A DNA stretch of 8,719 bases from Actinomycetes bacterium (lineage in GTDB: Bacteria; Actinomycetota; Acidimicrobiia; Acidimicrobiales; Palsa-688), in assembly GCA_021821705.1 (NCBI GenBank), contig JAKACE010000052.1, forward strand, positions 1 through 8,719. The letters are read 5' to 3'. Within the stretch, counting starts at the first letter, position 1, and each line of letters begins with the position of its first letter. The translations under genes and the position numbers were made by a program. The notes below the pieces were generated by a model that saw only the letters and a list, made by a program, of their open reading frames with translations, had not been told where the DNA came from and searched no databases. Shown here in pieces: positions 1 through 6,120 of this stretch.

Positions 1-26
1 CGTTGCAGTGAGCCAACGAGGCGCTC

Positions 27-1328
27 TCAGTCACTACTGACGACCACCTGGGGGCCGGACGGCGCGGCCAGGGCCACATCGCCCCTCACGGCCGGTACTC
101 CGCCCCGGCGGCCGGCGGTACGCCTCGCCGCGCTGAAGCCGATCACGGCGGCGACGCCGCAGGCGGCGGCACCGGCGCCGAGGCCCATCCTGGCCCCCGC
201 CATGGCGATGACCCAGCCGATCAAGGGCCCGCCGACGGGGGTCGAACCCATGAAGGCGACGGCCCACAGGGCCATGACCCGGCCCCTCATCGATGGCTCG
301 GCCACGAGCTGGAGGGTCGAGTTGCCGGTGGCGAGGAAGGACACACTGCCCCAGCCCACCAGGCCCAGGGCGACGTACTCGGCTCCGAGCACGGGGGATA
401 CGGCCGCCAGGAGGATGGCAGCGCCGAACATGGCAGCGCCGATGGTCAGCGGCCGCAGGCCCGTGCGGCCCCGGGTGGCGGTGAACAGGCCACCGAGGAC
501 GGCTCCGGCACCCATGGCCGCGGTAAGGAAGCCGTATGTCTCCGGCCCTCCGTGGAACGTCCTGCCCGCCACCACCGGCAAGGTGACCTGGAACTCATAG
601 GCGATGGTGCCCACGAGGGCCATCATCAGCAGTGGTACGCCTATGCGCGGCTCGTGGCGCACGTAGCGCAGCCCGTCGCGCATCTGCCCCTTGGCCCTGG
701 TGGCGGGAGGGCTCGGTTCGAGAGCGCCGATGTCCATCGACGCCAGCGAGTAGACGACGGCGACGAAGCTGGCCGCGTTGAGCAGGAAGCAGGCGGCGGC
801 GCCGGCCACGGCAATGAGCAGGCCGGCGATGGCGGGCCCGACGGCTCGGGCCGCATTGACCATGGTCGAGTTGAGGCTCACGGCGTTGCGGACATTGCCG
901 GCCCCGACCATCTCGAGCACGAACGACTGGCGGGCCGGGTTCTCGAAGGTGTTGTTGAGGCCGAGGGCCAGGGCGAGCACGCAGAGCTCCCAGAAAGTGA
1001 CGGCGTGGGCCAGGGCGAGCACGCCGAGGACCAGGGCCTGGACGCCCATCAGGGCCTGGAGGTAGACCATCAGCCGGCGCTTGTCGGAACGGTCGGCGAT
1101 GACGCCCGCATAGGGGCCGAGCACGAGCACGGGCAGGGTCTGGACGGCGACGACCAGGCCCAGGTCAGTTGCCGACCCGGTGAGGCTGTAGACGAGCCAG
1201 GACTGGGCCACCGATTGCATCCAGGTGCCGACGAGCGAGATGGACTGGCCGACGAAATAGCGCCGGAAGTTGGGAACCGACAGCGCCGAGAACGTCCGCC
1301 TCAACTGGTTGACGGCCCGCGCTCTCAC
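27..1328 (-). CDS. MFS exporter, MFS_3 / EntS-like family
   Basis: This 433-residue protein is a probable proton-driven efflux permease of the cytoplasmic membrane. It is hydrophobic throughout with about 12 predicted helices. After an N-terminal SVPNFRRYFVGQSISLVGTW segment comes a motif-A-like loop, GVIADRSDKRR (about residues 75-85). NPARQSFVLEMV (about 130-141) and a motif-C-like AVGPAIAGL (about 161-169) follow. NFRRYFxGQxxSxxGxWMQ and NPxRQSFV are hallmarks of the MFS_3 (transmembrane secretion effector, formerly DUF894) group, which includes the enterobactin exporter EntS. The start is GTG at 1328; it overlaps the TGA of the upstream MarR gene by 4 bases (1325-1328), so translation is probably coupled. 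The last 30 or so residues are a low-complexity polar tail. The MarR neighbour suggests drug or toxic-metabolite efflux, but the substrate cannot be read from the sequence. Confidence 0.93.
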   Translation of the reverse strand: MRARAVNQLRRTFSALSVPNFRRYFVGQSISLVGTWMQSVAQSWLVYSLTGSATDLGLVVAVQTLPVLVLGPYAGVIADRSDKRRLMVYLQALMGVQALVLGVLALAHAVTFWELCVLALALGLNNTFENPARQSFVLEMVGAGNVRNAVSLNSTMVNAARAVGPAIAGLLIAVAGAAACFLLNAASFVAVVYSLASMDIGALEPSPPATRAKGQMRDGLRYVRHEPRIGVPLLMMALVGTIAYEFQVTLPVVAGRTFHGGPETYGFLTAAMGAGAVLGGLFTATRGRTGLRPLTIGAAMFGAAILLAAVSPVLGAEYVALGLVGWGSVSFLATGNSTLQLVAEPSMRGRVMALWAVAFMGSTPVGGPLIGWVIAMAGARMGLGAGAAACGVAAVIGFSAARRTAGRRGGVPAVRGDVALAAPSGPQVVVSSD

Positions 1329-1849
1329 CGCCGGGCCCCCGGAGCGGGCCCCTGGGCCCTGAGGGTGTCCGCCAGGCGTTCGAGCACCGGGGTGGCGGCC
1401 GCCAGCGCCTGGCGCTCCTGGTCCGTCAGGGCTGCCATGAGCACCGAGAGGGCGTCGTCGCGCTCGGAGAGCACCCGGCCTACCAGGCGCCGGCCCAGCG
1501 GCGTTGCCTGGACCAGCGACACCCGCCTGTCGTCCCCTTGGTGGCGCTCCAGCAGGCCGGCGGCCACCAGTCTGGGCACCATGCGCGACAGCATGGTGGG
1601 GTTGACCCCGCAGAAGGCGGCCATCTCCGACATCGAGGCCGGTCCGCGCTTGGCTGCGACCAGGACGAGGTCGACCTCCGTGGCGGTCAGGCTGCCGGCC
1701 GACGAGGTGGGCCGGAGCCAGCGCGACATCCGGGCAACGGCGATCCGCAAGCGGCCAGCGGCGACATCGGTGCTTGTGGAGGGGCCATGGGGGACCTCGC
1801 CCCCGCCTGCGTCCTGCGGAGCTTCTCGGCTCCCGCCCGCCTCCACCAC
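1325..1849 (-). CDS. MarR-family transcriptional regulator
   Basis: This is a winged-helix regulator that probably represses its own operon and is released by a small ligand. The domain begins around RLRIAVARMSRWLRP, followed by LTATEVDLVLV. The recognition-helix region is MSEMAAFCGVNPTMLSRMV, and the wing carries DDRRVSLV, the typical MarR D-x-R element. A C-terminal helix (LTDQERQALAAATPVLERLA) would form the dimer interface. The frame is open to an ATG at 1936 (203 residues), but that ATG has no ribosome binding site and lies inside a candidate -10 box next to a perfect palindrome. The first 50 or so residues of that version resemble no MarR sequence. I prefer GTG at 1849 (or 1846), preceded by GAGAGGGG at a suitable distance, giving about 174 residues. 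The exporter follows with a 4-base overlap. The family is certain; the start is inferred. Confidence 0.9.
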   Translation of the reverse strand: MVEAGGSREAPQDAGGGEVPHGPSTSTDVAAGRLRIAVARMSRWLRPTSSAGSLTATEVDLVLVAAKRGPASMSEMAAFCGVNPTMLSRMVPRLVAAGLLERHQGDDRRVSLVQATPLGRRLVGRVLSERDDALSVLMAALTDQERQALAAATPVLERLADTLRAQGPAPGARR

Positions 1850-1919
1850 CGAGCCCCTCTCAGCGGCGTCCAATCCAGTGCCCACGACCACTCGCCCTTC
1901 GTCCCTCGGGTCAATCACT

Positions 1920-1935
1920 TGCTTGCTAGCAAGCA
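1920..1935. promoter_or_regulatory. Candidate MarR operator (perfect 16-bp palindrome)
   Basis: TGCTTGCTAGCAAGCA is identical to its reverse complement. Its CTTGC-GCAAG half-sites resemble operators of actinobacterial MarR repressors that control exporters. It abuts the proposed -10 hexamer and covers the expected transcription start of the MarR-MFS operon, an ideal position for autorepression. Binding by this MarR protein is inferred. Confidence 0.7.
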
Positions 1936-1940
1936 TTCTA
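1935..1940 (-). promoter_or_regulatory. Candidate -10 box of the MarR-MFS operon
   Basis: Read on the minus strand the hexamer is TAGAAT, five of six matches to TATAAT. No convincing -35 lies 16-18 bases upstream, so the promoter may depend on the -10 region. If it is used, transcription would begin near 1928, downstream of the ATG at 1936, and translation would have to start at an internal GTG. Confidence 0.45.
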
Positions 1941-1975
1941 CATCGGGGGCGAGCCGGTCTGCTGTGCGCCTTCGG

Positions 1976-2599
1976 TCACCCGGGTGGGACGGGTGCCACC
2001 CGGCTCGACCCGCCGTGTTCGAGCCGTGGGCCGTCCGAGCTGCGGCCGCCGGGGCGGGGGTCGTCAGGCATGCGGTGGCGGGGCGGTCCCCCCGCTGCCA
2101 TCGCCGCCCGCCACAGTTCGAGCACGGGCGCCTCCTGGTCGGGGAACGCCAGTTCGCGCCCGGCCGGAAGTTCGTCGAGGCCCATCCAGCGGACTTCGCT
2201 CACCTCGGCGGGGTCGGGGTGCGGGTTGTCCGGCCCAACCAGTTCGGCGAAGTAGTAGAGATTGAGCGTCGACTCTTCCAGACCTTGGTCATCCGGCGGC
2301 CCGTAGGTGTCCATCCACATCCCGGCCAGGGCGGTCACGTCGATGGCCAGGCCCGTCTCCTCCTCGAGCTCGCGCACGGCGGTCAGCACCGGGTGCTCGC
2401 CGGGCTCGCAGAAGCCGCCTGGTATGTCCCAGCGCCCCGCCCAGGGTTGGTGGGCGCGCCGGACCAGGAGCAACTTCCCCCGGTGGGTGACCAGGGCCCC
2501 CGAGCACGGCTTGGGGTTGCGCCAGTGGCTGGTCCCGCAGGCCTGGCAGGTCACGGGAGGGAGCTTGGGCAGGGGTGCGGCGCAGTCAGGGCAGAACAC
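1976..2599 (-). CDS. Nudix hydrolase with N-terminal zinc ribbon
   Basis: This 207-residue protein is a predicted Mg2+-dependent hydrolase of nucleoside-diphosphate-linked compounds. Two CxxC pairs, C3-P-D-C6 and C18-Q-A-C21, form a zinc ribbon like the one in NudC-type NADH pyrophosphatases and related ADP-ribose or NUDT14-like enzymes. The Nudix box is complete at residues 62-84: G62, E68, then R76-E-L-E-E-E-T-G-L84, matching GX5EX7REUXEEXGU with all metal-binding glutamates. WAGRWDIPGGF precedes it. The NudC-specific SQPWPFPxS motif is absent, so I do not call it NudC; the substrate is unknown. The start is GTG at 2599, since no in-frame start lies closely upstream. The last 35 or so residues are low-complexity (Pro/Gly/Arg/Ser) and the tail DNA forms a GC hairpin. 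It sits between the DHA2 exporter and MarR, all on one strand. Confidence 0.92.
   Translation of the reverse strand: MFCPDCAAPLPKLPPVTCQACGTSHWRNPKPCSGALVTHRGKLLLVRRAHQPWAGRWDIPGGFCEPGEHPVLTAVRELEEETGLAIDVTALAGMWMDTYGPPDDQGLEESTLNLYYFAELVGPDNPHPDPAEVSEVRWMGLDELPAGRELAFPDQEAPVLELWRAAMAAGGPPRHRMPDDPRPGGRSSDGPRLEHGGSSRVAPVPPG
1980..2003 (-). terminator. Candidate hairpin terminator at the Nudix 3' end
   Basis: CCGGGTGG (1980-1987) and CCACCCGG (1996-2003) form a perfect 8-bp, mostly G:C stem with an 8-base loop. It overlaps the last codons of the Nudix gene, whose TGA is at 1976-1978. There is no U-tract, so it would be the I-shaped type often proposed in actinobacteria. It would separate the Nudix transcript from the MarR promoter, about 40 bases further on. 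Confidence 0.4.
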
Positions 2600-2639
2600 C
2601 CGGGCATGGTACGGCCCTGAGCGGCCGGCTCGGGACGCC

Positions 2640-2674
2640 AGCGCTTTACGACGCTGGGAGCGCGTTACAACGCT
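2640..2674. repeat. Two 16-bp near-identical dyads before the Nudix gene
   Basis: AGCGCTTTACGACGCT (2640-2655) and AGCGCGTTACAACGCT (2659-2674) match at 14 of 16 positions and start 19 bp apart. Each is flanked by AGCG and CGCT and is itself an imperfect inverted repeat; the second holds GCGTT-GT-AACGC on the minus strand. CCAGCG/CGCTGG also gives a 6-bp hairpin around the first. They fill most of the gap between the DHA2 stop (2679) and the Nudix start (2599). A tandem operator for the Nudix promoter is the likelier reading; a weak terminator for the exporter is the alternative. Confidence 0.5.
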
Positions 2675-2678
2675 GTGG

Positions 2679-4271
2679 TCACGCCGGCTCCAACTGCGGG
2701 CGCGCCCGGCGGGCGCGGCGGCCGTCGGGGATCACGAAGACCAGTGGCACCATGGCGGCCAGGAGCACCGCCAGCAGGAAGAAGGACTTGGTGAGGGTGG
2801 CAACCTCGTGCCCGGTGTGGGCGGCAACCGACGTGGCGAGGGAGATGCCGATGATGGCGCCCCCCTGGCGGGCCGCGCCCCGCAGCCCGGTTATGGCCCC
2901 GACGTCGTCCGGCGCCAGTTCGATCGAGGCGTTGTTCGCGGCCGGTGCCGACAGCCCCGTCCCCAGGCCGGTGAGGGTGGCGCCGACCGTGAGCCACAGG
3001 TACGGCGAGACCAGTTGCGCTGGGCTGGCGATCATGACCAGACCACCCGATATCAGGGCGATGCCGGCGATGATGGGCAACCGGTACCCGGTGCGGTGGA
3101 TGAGCACGGACGCCGTGACGGCAAGCAGGATCTCGCCGATCGCTCTGGCCGTCAGCAGGGTGCCGGACGCCAGGGGGCTGAGCCCGTAGCGCTCCTCGGC
3201 GAAGAGGGGCACGAGCGAGCCGAACCCTATGGCACAGGCTCCCCACACCAGGTTGATGGCATTGGAGGCGGGGAACACCCGGCCCCGTAGAAGGTGCACG
3301 GGGATGAGAGGGTCCTCGACCCGAGAGCAGTGGCGCAGGAACTGGCGCCCCAAGGCGACGGCCACGATGGCTGGCAGGAGCACCGAAGGCGAGGTGAGGC
3401 CGGCGGACTTGTTGCCTATGTCCGTGACGGCCAGCATGAGCCCGAGGGCGGCCCCGCCCATGAGGAACGCCCCCGCCAGGTCGGGGCGGATCTGGCGGCG
3501 ACCGGTCGATGGCAGCACTTTCCATGCCAGCAGCGTGAAGGCCGCGCCGATCGGCACGTTGACGAGGAAGACACCACGCCAGGTCCACGTGGTGAGGATT
3601 ATGCCGCCGATGATGGGCCCGACCAGCGCCCCGAGCGGGAAGATGCTGGAGAACATGCCAAGGGCCTTCTGGCGGTGCTGGGGGGGGAAGATCTCCATCA
3701 CGATGCCGCTGGCTGCGGGCATGAAGGCGGCACCGCCGGCTGCCTGCAGCACTCGCAGGGCGATCAGCAGGCCGATGTTGCCCGCCATACCGCACAGCAG
3801 AGAGCTGGTGGTGAACAGTACGGCAGCCCCAAGGAAGACCCGCTTGCGGCCCAGGTTGTCCGCTACCCGGCCTGCGATGGGCATGGCAACGACGAGGCCC
3901 AGCTGGTACGCCGTCATCGTCCAGCTCGTCCAGTTGAGGCCGGCGTGCAATGCCCGGTTGAGGGTGGGCAGCCCGGTCGCCACGATGGTGCCGTCCAGGG
4001 ATGACATGAAGAGAGCGATCGAGCAGACGGCGAAGACAAGCCACGGCGCCCCGCCCTGTCGGCTGTCGGCCGGCCCCGGTGCCTGCCGGCCCTCGGCCGG
4101 CGCCGGTGGCTGTGCGGGGCCCGAAGCCAGAAGTAGTGCACCGGTGGGTACGCCGCCGGAGCCGGCCGCGTTGGCGGACCGCCCGGTGCGGCCCGCAGAA
4201 GCCGGGCGCCACCGGCGTCGCTCGCCGGCGTCCGAGCGGGGCGTGGGCAGGCGTAGCGCCTCCACGGGCAT
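2679..4271 (-). CDS. DHA2-family (EmrB/QacA-type) MFS exporter
   Basis: This is a probable proton-antiport drug or metabolite exporter with about 14 membrane helices. SLDGTIVATGLPTLNRAL carries the DHA2 signature LDxTIVxxALP in helix 1. WTSWTMTAYQLG is helix 2, GRVADNLGRKRVF is motif A, RVLQAAGGAAFMPA precedes helix 4-5, and LGALVGPIIGGII is motif C, diagnostic of drug:H+ antiporters. WRGVFLVNVPIG follows helix 6, as is usual in the family. The tail is short and basic. The start is uncertain. The frame is open to GTG 4451, which would add 60 Pro/Arg/Gly-rich residues with unusual A-ending codons. ATG 4271, preceded by a G-run, gives about 530 residues, still with 75 low-complexity residues before helix 1. 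It lies downstream of the LacI-family gene with a LacI-type dyad between them, so that regulator probably controls it. Confidence 0.92.
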   Translation of the reverse strand: MPVEALRLPTPRSDAGERRRWRPASAGRTGRSANAAGSGGVPTGALLLASGPAQPPAPAEGRQAPGPADSRQGGAPWLVFAVCSIALFMSSLDGTIVATGLPTLNRALHAGLNWTSWTMTAYQLGLVVAMPIAGRVADNLGRKRVFLGAAVLFTTSSLLCGMAGNIGLLIALRVLQAAGGAAFMPAASGIVMEIFPPQHRQKALGMFSSIFPLGALVGPIIGGIILTTWTWRGVFLVNVPIGAAFTLLAWKVLPSTGRRQIRPDLAGAFLMGGAALGLMLAVTDIGNKSAGLTSPSVLLPAIVAVALGRQFLRHCSRVEDPLIPVHLLRGRVFPASNAINLVWGACAIGFGSLVPLFAEERYGLSPLASGTLLTARAIGEILLAVTASVLIHRTGYRLPIIAGIALISGGLVMIASPAQLVSPYLWLTVGATLTGLGTGLSAPAANNASIELAPDDVGAITGLRGAARQGGAIIGISLATSVAAHTGHEVATLTKSFFLLAVLLAAMVPLVFVIPDGRRARRARPQLEPA

Positions 4272-4556
4272 GGTCGGGGCCCCCGCGTCGGTAGCGAGGC
4301 CCAGGTTGGCCACCGGGCGCAGGCTCGACCTCGGTCCCGGCGGAGCGGGGCGACCGCCCGGCCGTGGCGACGGCCTTTCCCTCTCGGTGCTACCCGGCAC
4401 CCTCTCCAGACGCAAGGCTCTTTCTCCCTCGGTGTGCGTGCCGCATGGCACGCCGAGCGGCGGGCCTGCGGTCTGAACGGCCAGCCGGGGTGCCGGCTCC
4501 CGTACGCAACCACCTTAGGCGCCCCAGAGGGGACTGAACAATCGTTTTTTCAGAGT
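4272..4556. other. Leader/intergenic stretch between LacI gene and DHA2 exporter
   Basis: If the exporter starts at ATG 4271, this stretch holds no gene I can support. The part nearest the LacI stop carries the CG-centred dyad. A small CCCC-AGA-GGGG hairpin lies near 4521-4531. On the minus strand a weak promoter-like pair is visible, TTGTTC (4536-4541) and TAAGGT (4512-4517) with an 18-base spacer, overlapping the dyad. The part from 4272 to 4451 is an open extension of the exporter frame with biased composition; it is either an N-terminal tail or untranslated leader. Confidence 0.4.
4534..4553. promoter_or_regulatory. Candidate LacI-family operator before the DHA2 exporter
   Basis: CTGAACAATCGTTTTTTCAG is a 20-bp dyad with 8 of 10 positions paired around a central CG (4543-4544). 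LacI-family operators are typically even, CG-centred palindromes of this size. It begins 4 bases past the TGA of the LacI-family gene (4557-4559), and a weak -35-like element overlaps it, so bound repressor could block transcription of the exporter. The site is seen directly; the identity of the bound protein is inferred from adjacency. Confidence 0.6.
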
Positions 4557-5576
4557 TCAGCGACGGGCAGGGGGTGGCGCAGTGGACATACGCTGGACGA
4601 GCAGGGGGGGCGGGTCCCTCACGACGATGTCTTGGGGAGGGCTCCCCGACAGCTGGCTCAAGAGGGATTGCACGGCCTGGACGCCCACTTGGTAGTACGG
4701 CATCTTCACCGTCGTGAGGGGTGGCCAAGTGTGCTCGGCGACCCACTCGTCGTGGTAGGCCACCACCGACATCTCGCCGGGGACGTCGATACCGAGCCGC
4801 CGCAGGGCAGTGAGGGCGCCGATGGCGCCGTTCACGTTGGCCACGACCACCCCTGTCGGCCGGGGGTCGGTGGCCATCAGGCTCTCCATGGCGAGCGCCC
4901 CCATCTCGGGCGAGTAGCCGAGGCGCCTGACCCAGGCGTCGCGCCGGCGCAGGTTGGCCTCGTGCAGAGCGAGCGCGTAGCCCTGCTCCCGGCGGCGGGC
5001 GATGTCACTGGAGGGGACACCCCCGATGAGGCCGATACGGGTATGGCCCAGGGAGACGAGGTGCTGGGTGGCCAGCCGGGCACCGGCAACGTCGTCGAGG
5101 ATGACCGAGCCCCGCCGGCCCGGGGTGCGCGATGTCACGAGCACTATGCGGGCGTCGTTTGCGACCAGGTTCTCCAAGGCCTGGTCGCTCAGGTCGTCGG
5201 AGCGCTGTAGCACGAAACCATCGACACGGCCCTCGCCGACCAGGCGCCGTAGCGTGTCACTGCCGGCCGTTATGCGGTCAGAGCGGCCGATGAGCAGGGT
5301 GTACTCCTGTGCCTCCGCCGCGTCGGTGGCGCCGCTCAGCAGATCGGCGAACAGCGGGCTGCTCACCGCCGGGATGATGAGCGCCAGCGCCTTCGACCGG
5401 GCCAGGCGTAGCGCCCTCCCGGCGTAGTTGGCGGTGTAGTTGAGGTCCTTGGCCGCCTTCAGCACCCGGTCGCGGGTGTCCTGCCTGGTCCGCAGCTTGG
5501 GGTCCCCGTTGAGGACCCGGGAGGCCACCGAGACCGAGACGCCGGCTAGGCGGGCGATCTGGCTGAGAGTGGCCAC
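4557..5576 (-). CDS. LacI-family transcriptional regulator
   Basis: This 339-residue protein has the family's usual length. Residues 1-57 form the LacI headpiece: ATLSQIARLAGVSVSVASRV with LNG, then a hinge-like region ending in DLNYTANYAGRALRLARSK. The periplasmic-binding-protein-like effector domain follows. It begins ALALIIPAVSSPLFADLLSG and includes LGHTRIGLIGG, RRREQGYALALHEA, PTGVVVANVNGAIGAL and WPPLTTVKMPYYQVG, all recognisable family blocks. The start is GTG at 5576; an in-frame TAG four codons upstream excludes a longer protein, and no clear ribosome binding site is seen. LacI members usually sense sugars or nucleosides, but the ligand here is unknown. A CG-centred dyad directly after the gene, in front of the DHA2 exporter, suggests that it regulates the exporter. 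The STAS gene 98 bp upstream may be co-transcribed. Confidence 0.93.
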   Translation of the reverse strand: MATLSQIARLAGVSVSVASRVLNGDPKLRTRQDTRDRVLKAAKDLNYTANYAGRALRLARSKALALIIPAVSSPLFADLLSGATDAAEAQEYTLLIGRSDRITAGSDTLRRLVGEGRVDGFVLQRSDDLSDQALENLVANDARIVLVTSRTPGRRGSVILDDVAGARLATQHLVSLGHTRIGLIGGVPSSDIARRREQGYALALHEANLRRRDAWVRRLGYSPEMGALAMESLMATDPRPTGVVVANVNGAIGALTALRRLGIDVPGEMSVVAYHDEWVAEHTWPPLTTVKMPYYQVGVQAVQSLLSQLSGSPPQDIVVRDPPPLLVQRMSTAPPPARR

Positions 5577-5579
5577 CGG

Positions 5580-5703
5580 CTCATGCTAGGGGGGCGTGCT
5601 GGGGGTCATGCTCGGGCTGCGGGTTGCGCCGACATGGCCGAGGGTGACCCTGGCCTCATGCCAGGCGGCATTGCTCAGGCTGCAGGTTGCGCCGACATGG
5701 CCG
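5580..5703. repeat. Imperfect tandem duplication of the STAS gene tail
   Basis: Positions 5672-5703 (the last codons and stop of the STAS gene at 5675-6016) recur at 5609-5640 with 30 of 32 bases identical. A flanking CTCATGC-AGG-GG block recurs too (5655 onward and 5580 onward), offset by an extra 12 or so bases in the distal copy. In the distal copy the base equivalent to the stop codon is changed (TGA to CGA). The distal copy fills the gap before the LacI-family gene. It looks like a local tandem duplication that has begun to decay. Confidence 0.75.
5649..5665 (-). terminator. Hairpin after the first STAS gene
   Basis: CCTGGC (5649-5654) and GCCAGG (5660-5665) form a perfect 6-bp stem with a 5-base loop, about 10 bases beyond the STAS stop codon (5675-5677) on the minus strand. 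There is no U-tract. It could be a weak terminator or a processing structure between the STAS and LacI-family genes. Confidence 0.3.
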
Positions 5704-6016
5704 CCACGGCGTCGTCGACCGAGGTGACGACAGGCACCATGTGCCCGATCCCCACCAGCCCGAGGACCCTCGCAACCGACGGCCGGGGCGAGCACAGGAC
5801 TACGTCGCCACCCTGTTCGCGGGTGCGCCTGAGGGCGCCGATGAGGGCTCCGACGCCCGTGGAGTCGACGAAGGCCACGCCCGAGAGGTCCAGTACCAGC
5901 CGGCGGGCACCGAGATCGGCGAGCGCTGAGCGGAAGTCGGCCGCCGTTGCGAACTCGAGGTTGCCGATGACCTGGCAGACCGTGACCCGGCCTACGTTTC
6001 GCAGAAGAGCTCTCAT
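5675..6016 (-). CDS. STAS-domain anti-anti-sigma factor (copy 1)
   Basis: This 113-residue single-domain STAS protein is of the SpoIIAA/RsbV type. Such cytoplasmic proteins bind an anti-sigma kinase in the unphosphorylated state and free a sigma factor. VTVCQVIGNLEFATAADFRS is the first strand and helix. RRLVLDLSGVAFVDSTGVGA holds the conserved D51-S52-T53-G54; S52 aligns with the phosphorylated serine of SpoIIAA/RsbV. GDVVLCSPRPSVARVLGLVG completes the fold. The frame is open to ATG 6058, but ATG 6016 has AAAGGGG six bases upstream and fits the paralogue's length, so I choose it. The neighbour at 6121-6468 is a clear paralogue, more than half identical by eye. No kinase or phosphatase partner is in the window. 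The end of the gene is duplicated just downstream. Confidence 0.92.
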   Translation of the reverse strand: MRALLRNVGRVTVCQVIGNLEFATAADFRSALADLGARRLVLDLSGVAFVDSTGVGALIGALRRTREQGGDVVLCSPRPSVARVLGLVGIGHMVPVVTSVDDAVAAMSAQPAA

Positions 6017-6057
6017 CTGTGGCCCCTTTCGGTCCTTTGGAGGGTACGCAGACAACA

Positions 6058-6091
6058 TCTTCGCCCGGCATTGTTTGGGCGGACGCGAAGA
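6058..6091 (-). repeat. Inverted repeat between the two STAS genes
   Basis: TCTTCGC (6058-6064) and GCGAAGA (6085-6091) are perfect 7-base inverted arms. An alternative internal pairing, CGCCC/GGGCG (6062-6066/6077-6081), is possible. It sits between the end of STAS copy 2 (6121) and the start of copy 1 (6016) and could tune the amount of copy 1 made from a shared transcript. There is no U-tract, so a classical terminator is unlikely. Confidence 0.4.
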
Positions 6092-6120
6092 CAGCTGAGA
6101 GTTGGCTGTGGAGCCGGCGG

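Noticed and set aside
1..18. CGTTG/CAACG inverted repeat downstream of the first exporter gene
   Set aside because: The stem is only 5 bp with an 8-base loop and is cut by the window edge, so a terminator cannot be judged.
552..2255. Long open frame on the plus strand (567 codons)
   Set aside because: It is antisense to the MFS exporter, MarR and Nudix genes, and its translation is rich in Gly, His, Arg, Asp and Gln without any recognisable domain. Long antisense frames are expected in high-GC coding DNA.
2665..4212. 515-codon minus-strand frame overlapping the DHA2 exporter
   Set aside because: Its translation is Arg/Pro/His-rich with no membrane helices, while the overlapping frame gives a textbook 14-helix exporter with conserved motifs.
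3229..4476. 415-codon plus-strand frame opposite the DHA2 exporter
   Set aside because: It is low-complexity and basic, with no domain, and lies antisense to a well-supported gene.
4519..4550. GC hairpin followed by six T on the plus strand, as a terminator
   Set aside because: The T-run is 11 or more bases from the hairpin and faces the plus strand, where no gene ends. For the minus-strand genes it reads as an A-run.
5580..5703. Repeat block as a CRISPR or operator array
   Set aside because: There are only two imperfect copies, one of them the coding end of a gene, so a local duplication explains it better.
6017..6058. Longer start (ATG 6058) for STAS copy 1
   Set aside because: It adds 14 residues absent from the paralogue, lies in an inverted repeat, and lacks a ribosome binding site, whereas ATG 6016 has AAAGGGG at ideal spacing.
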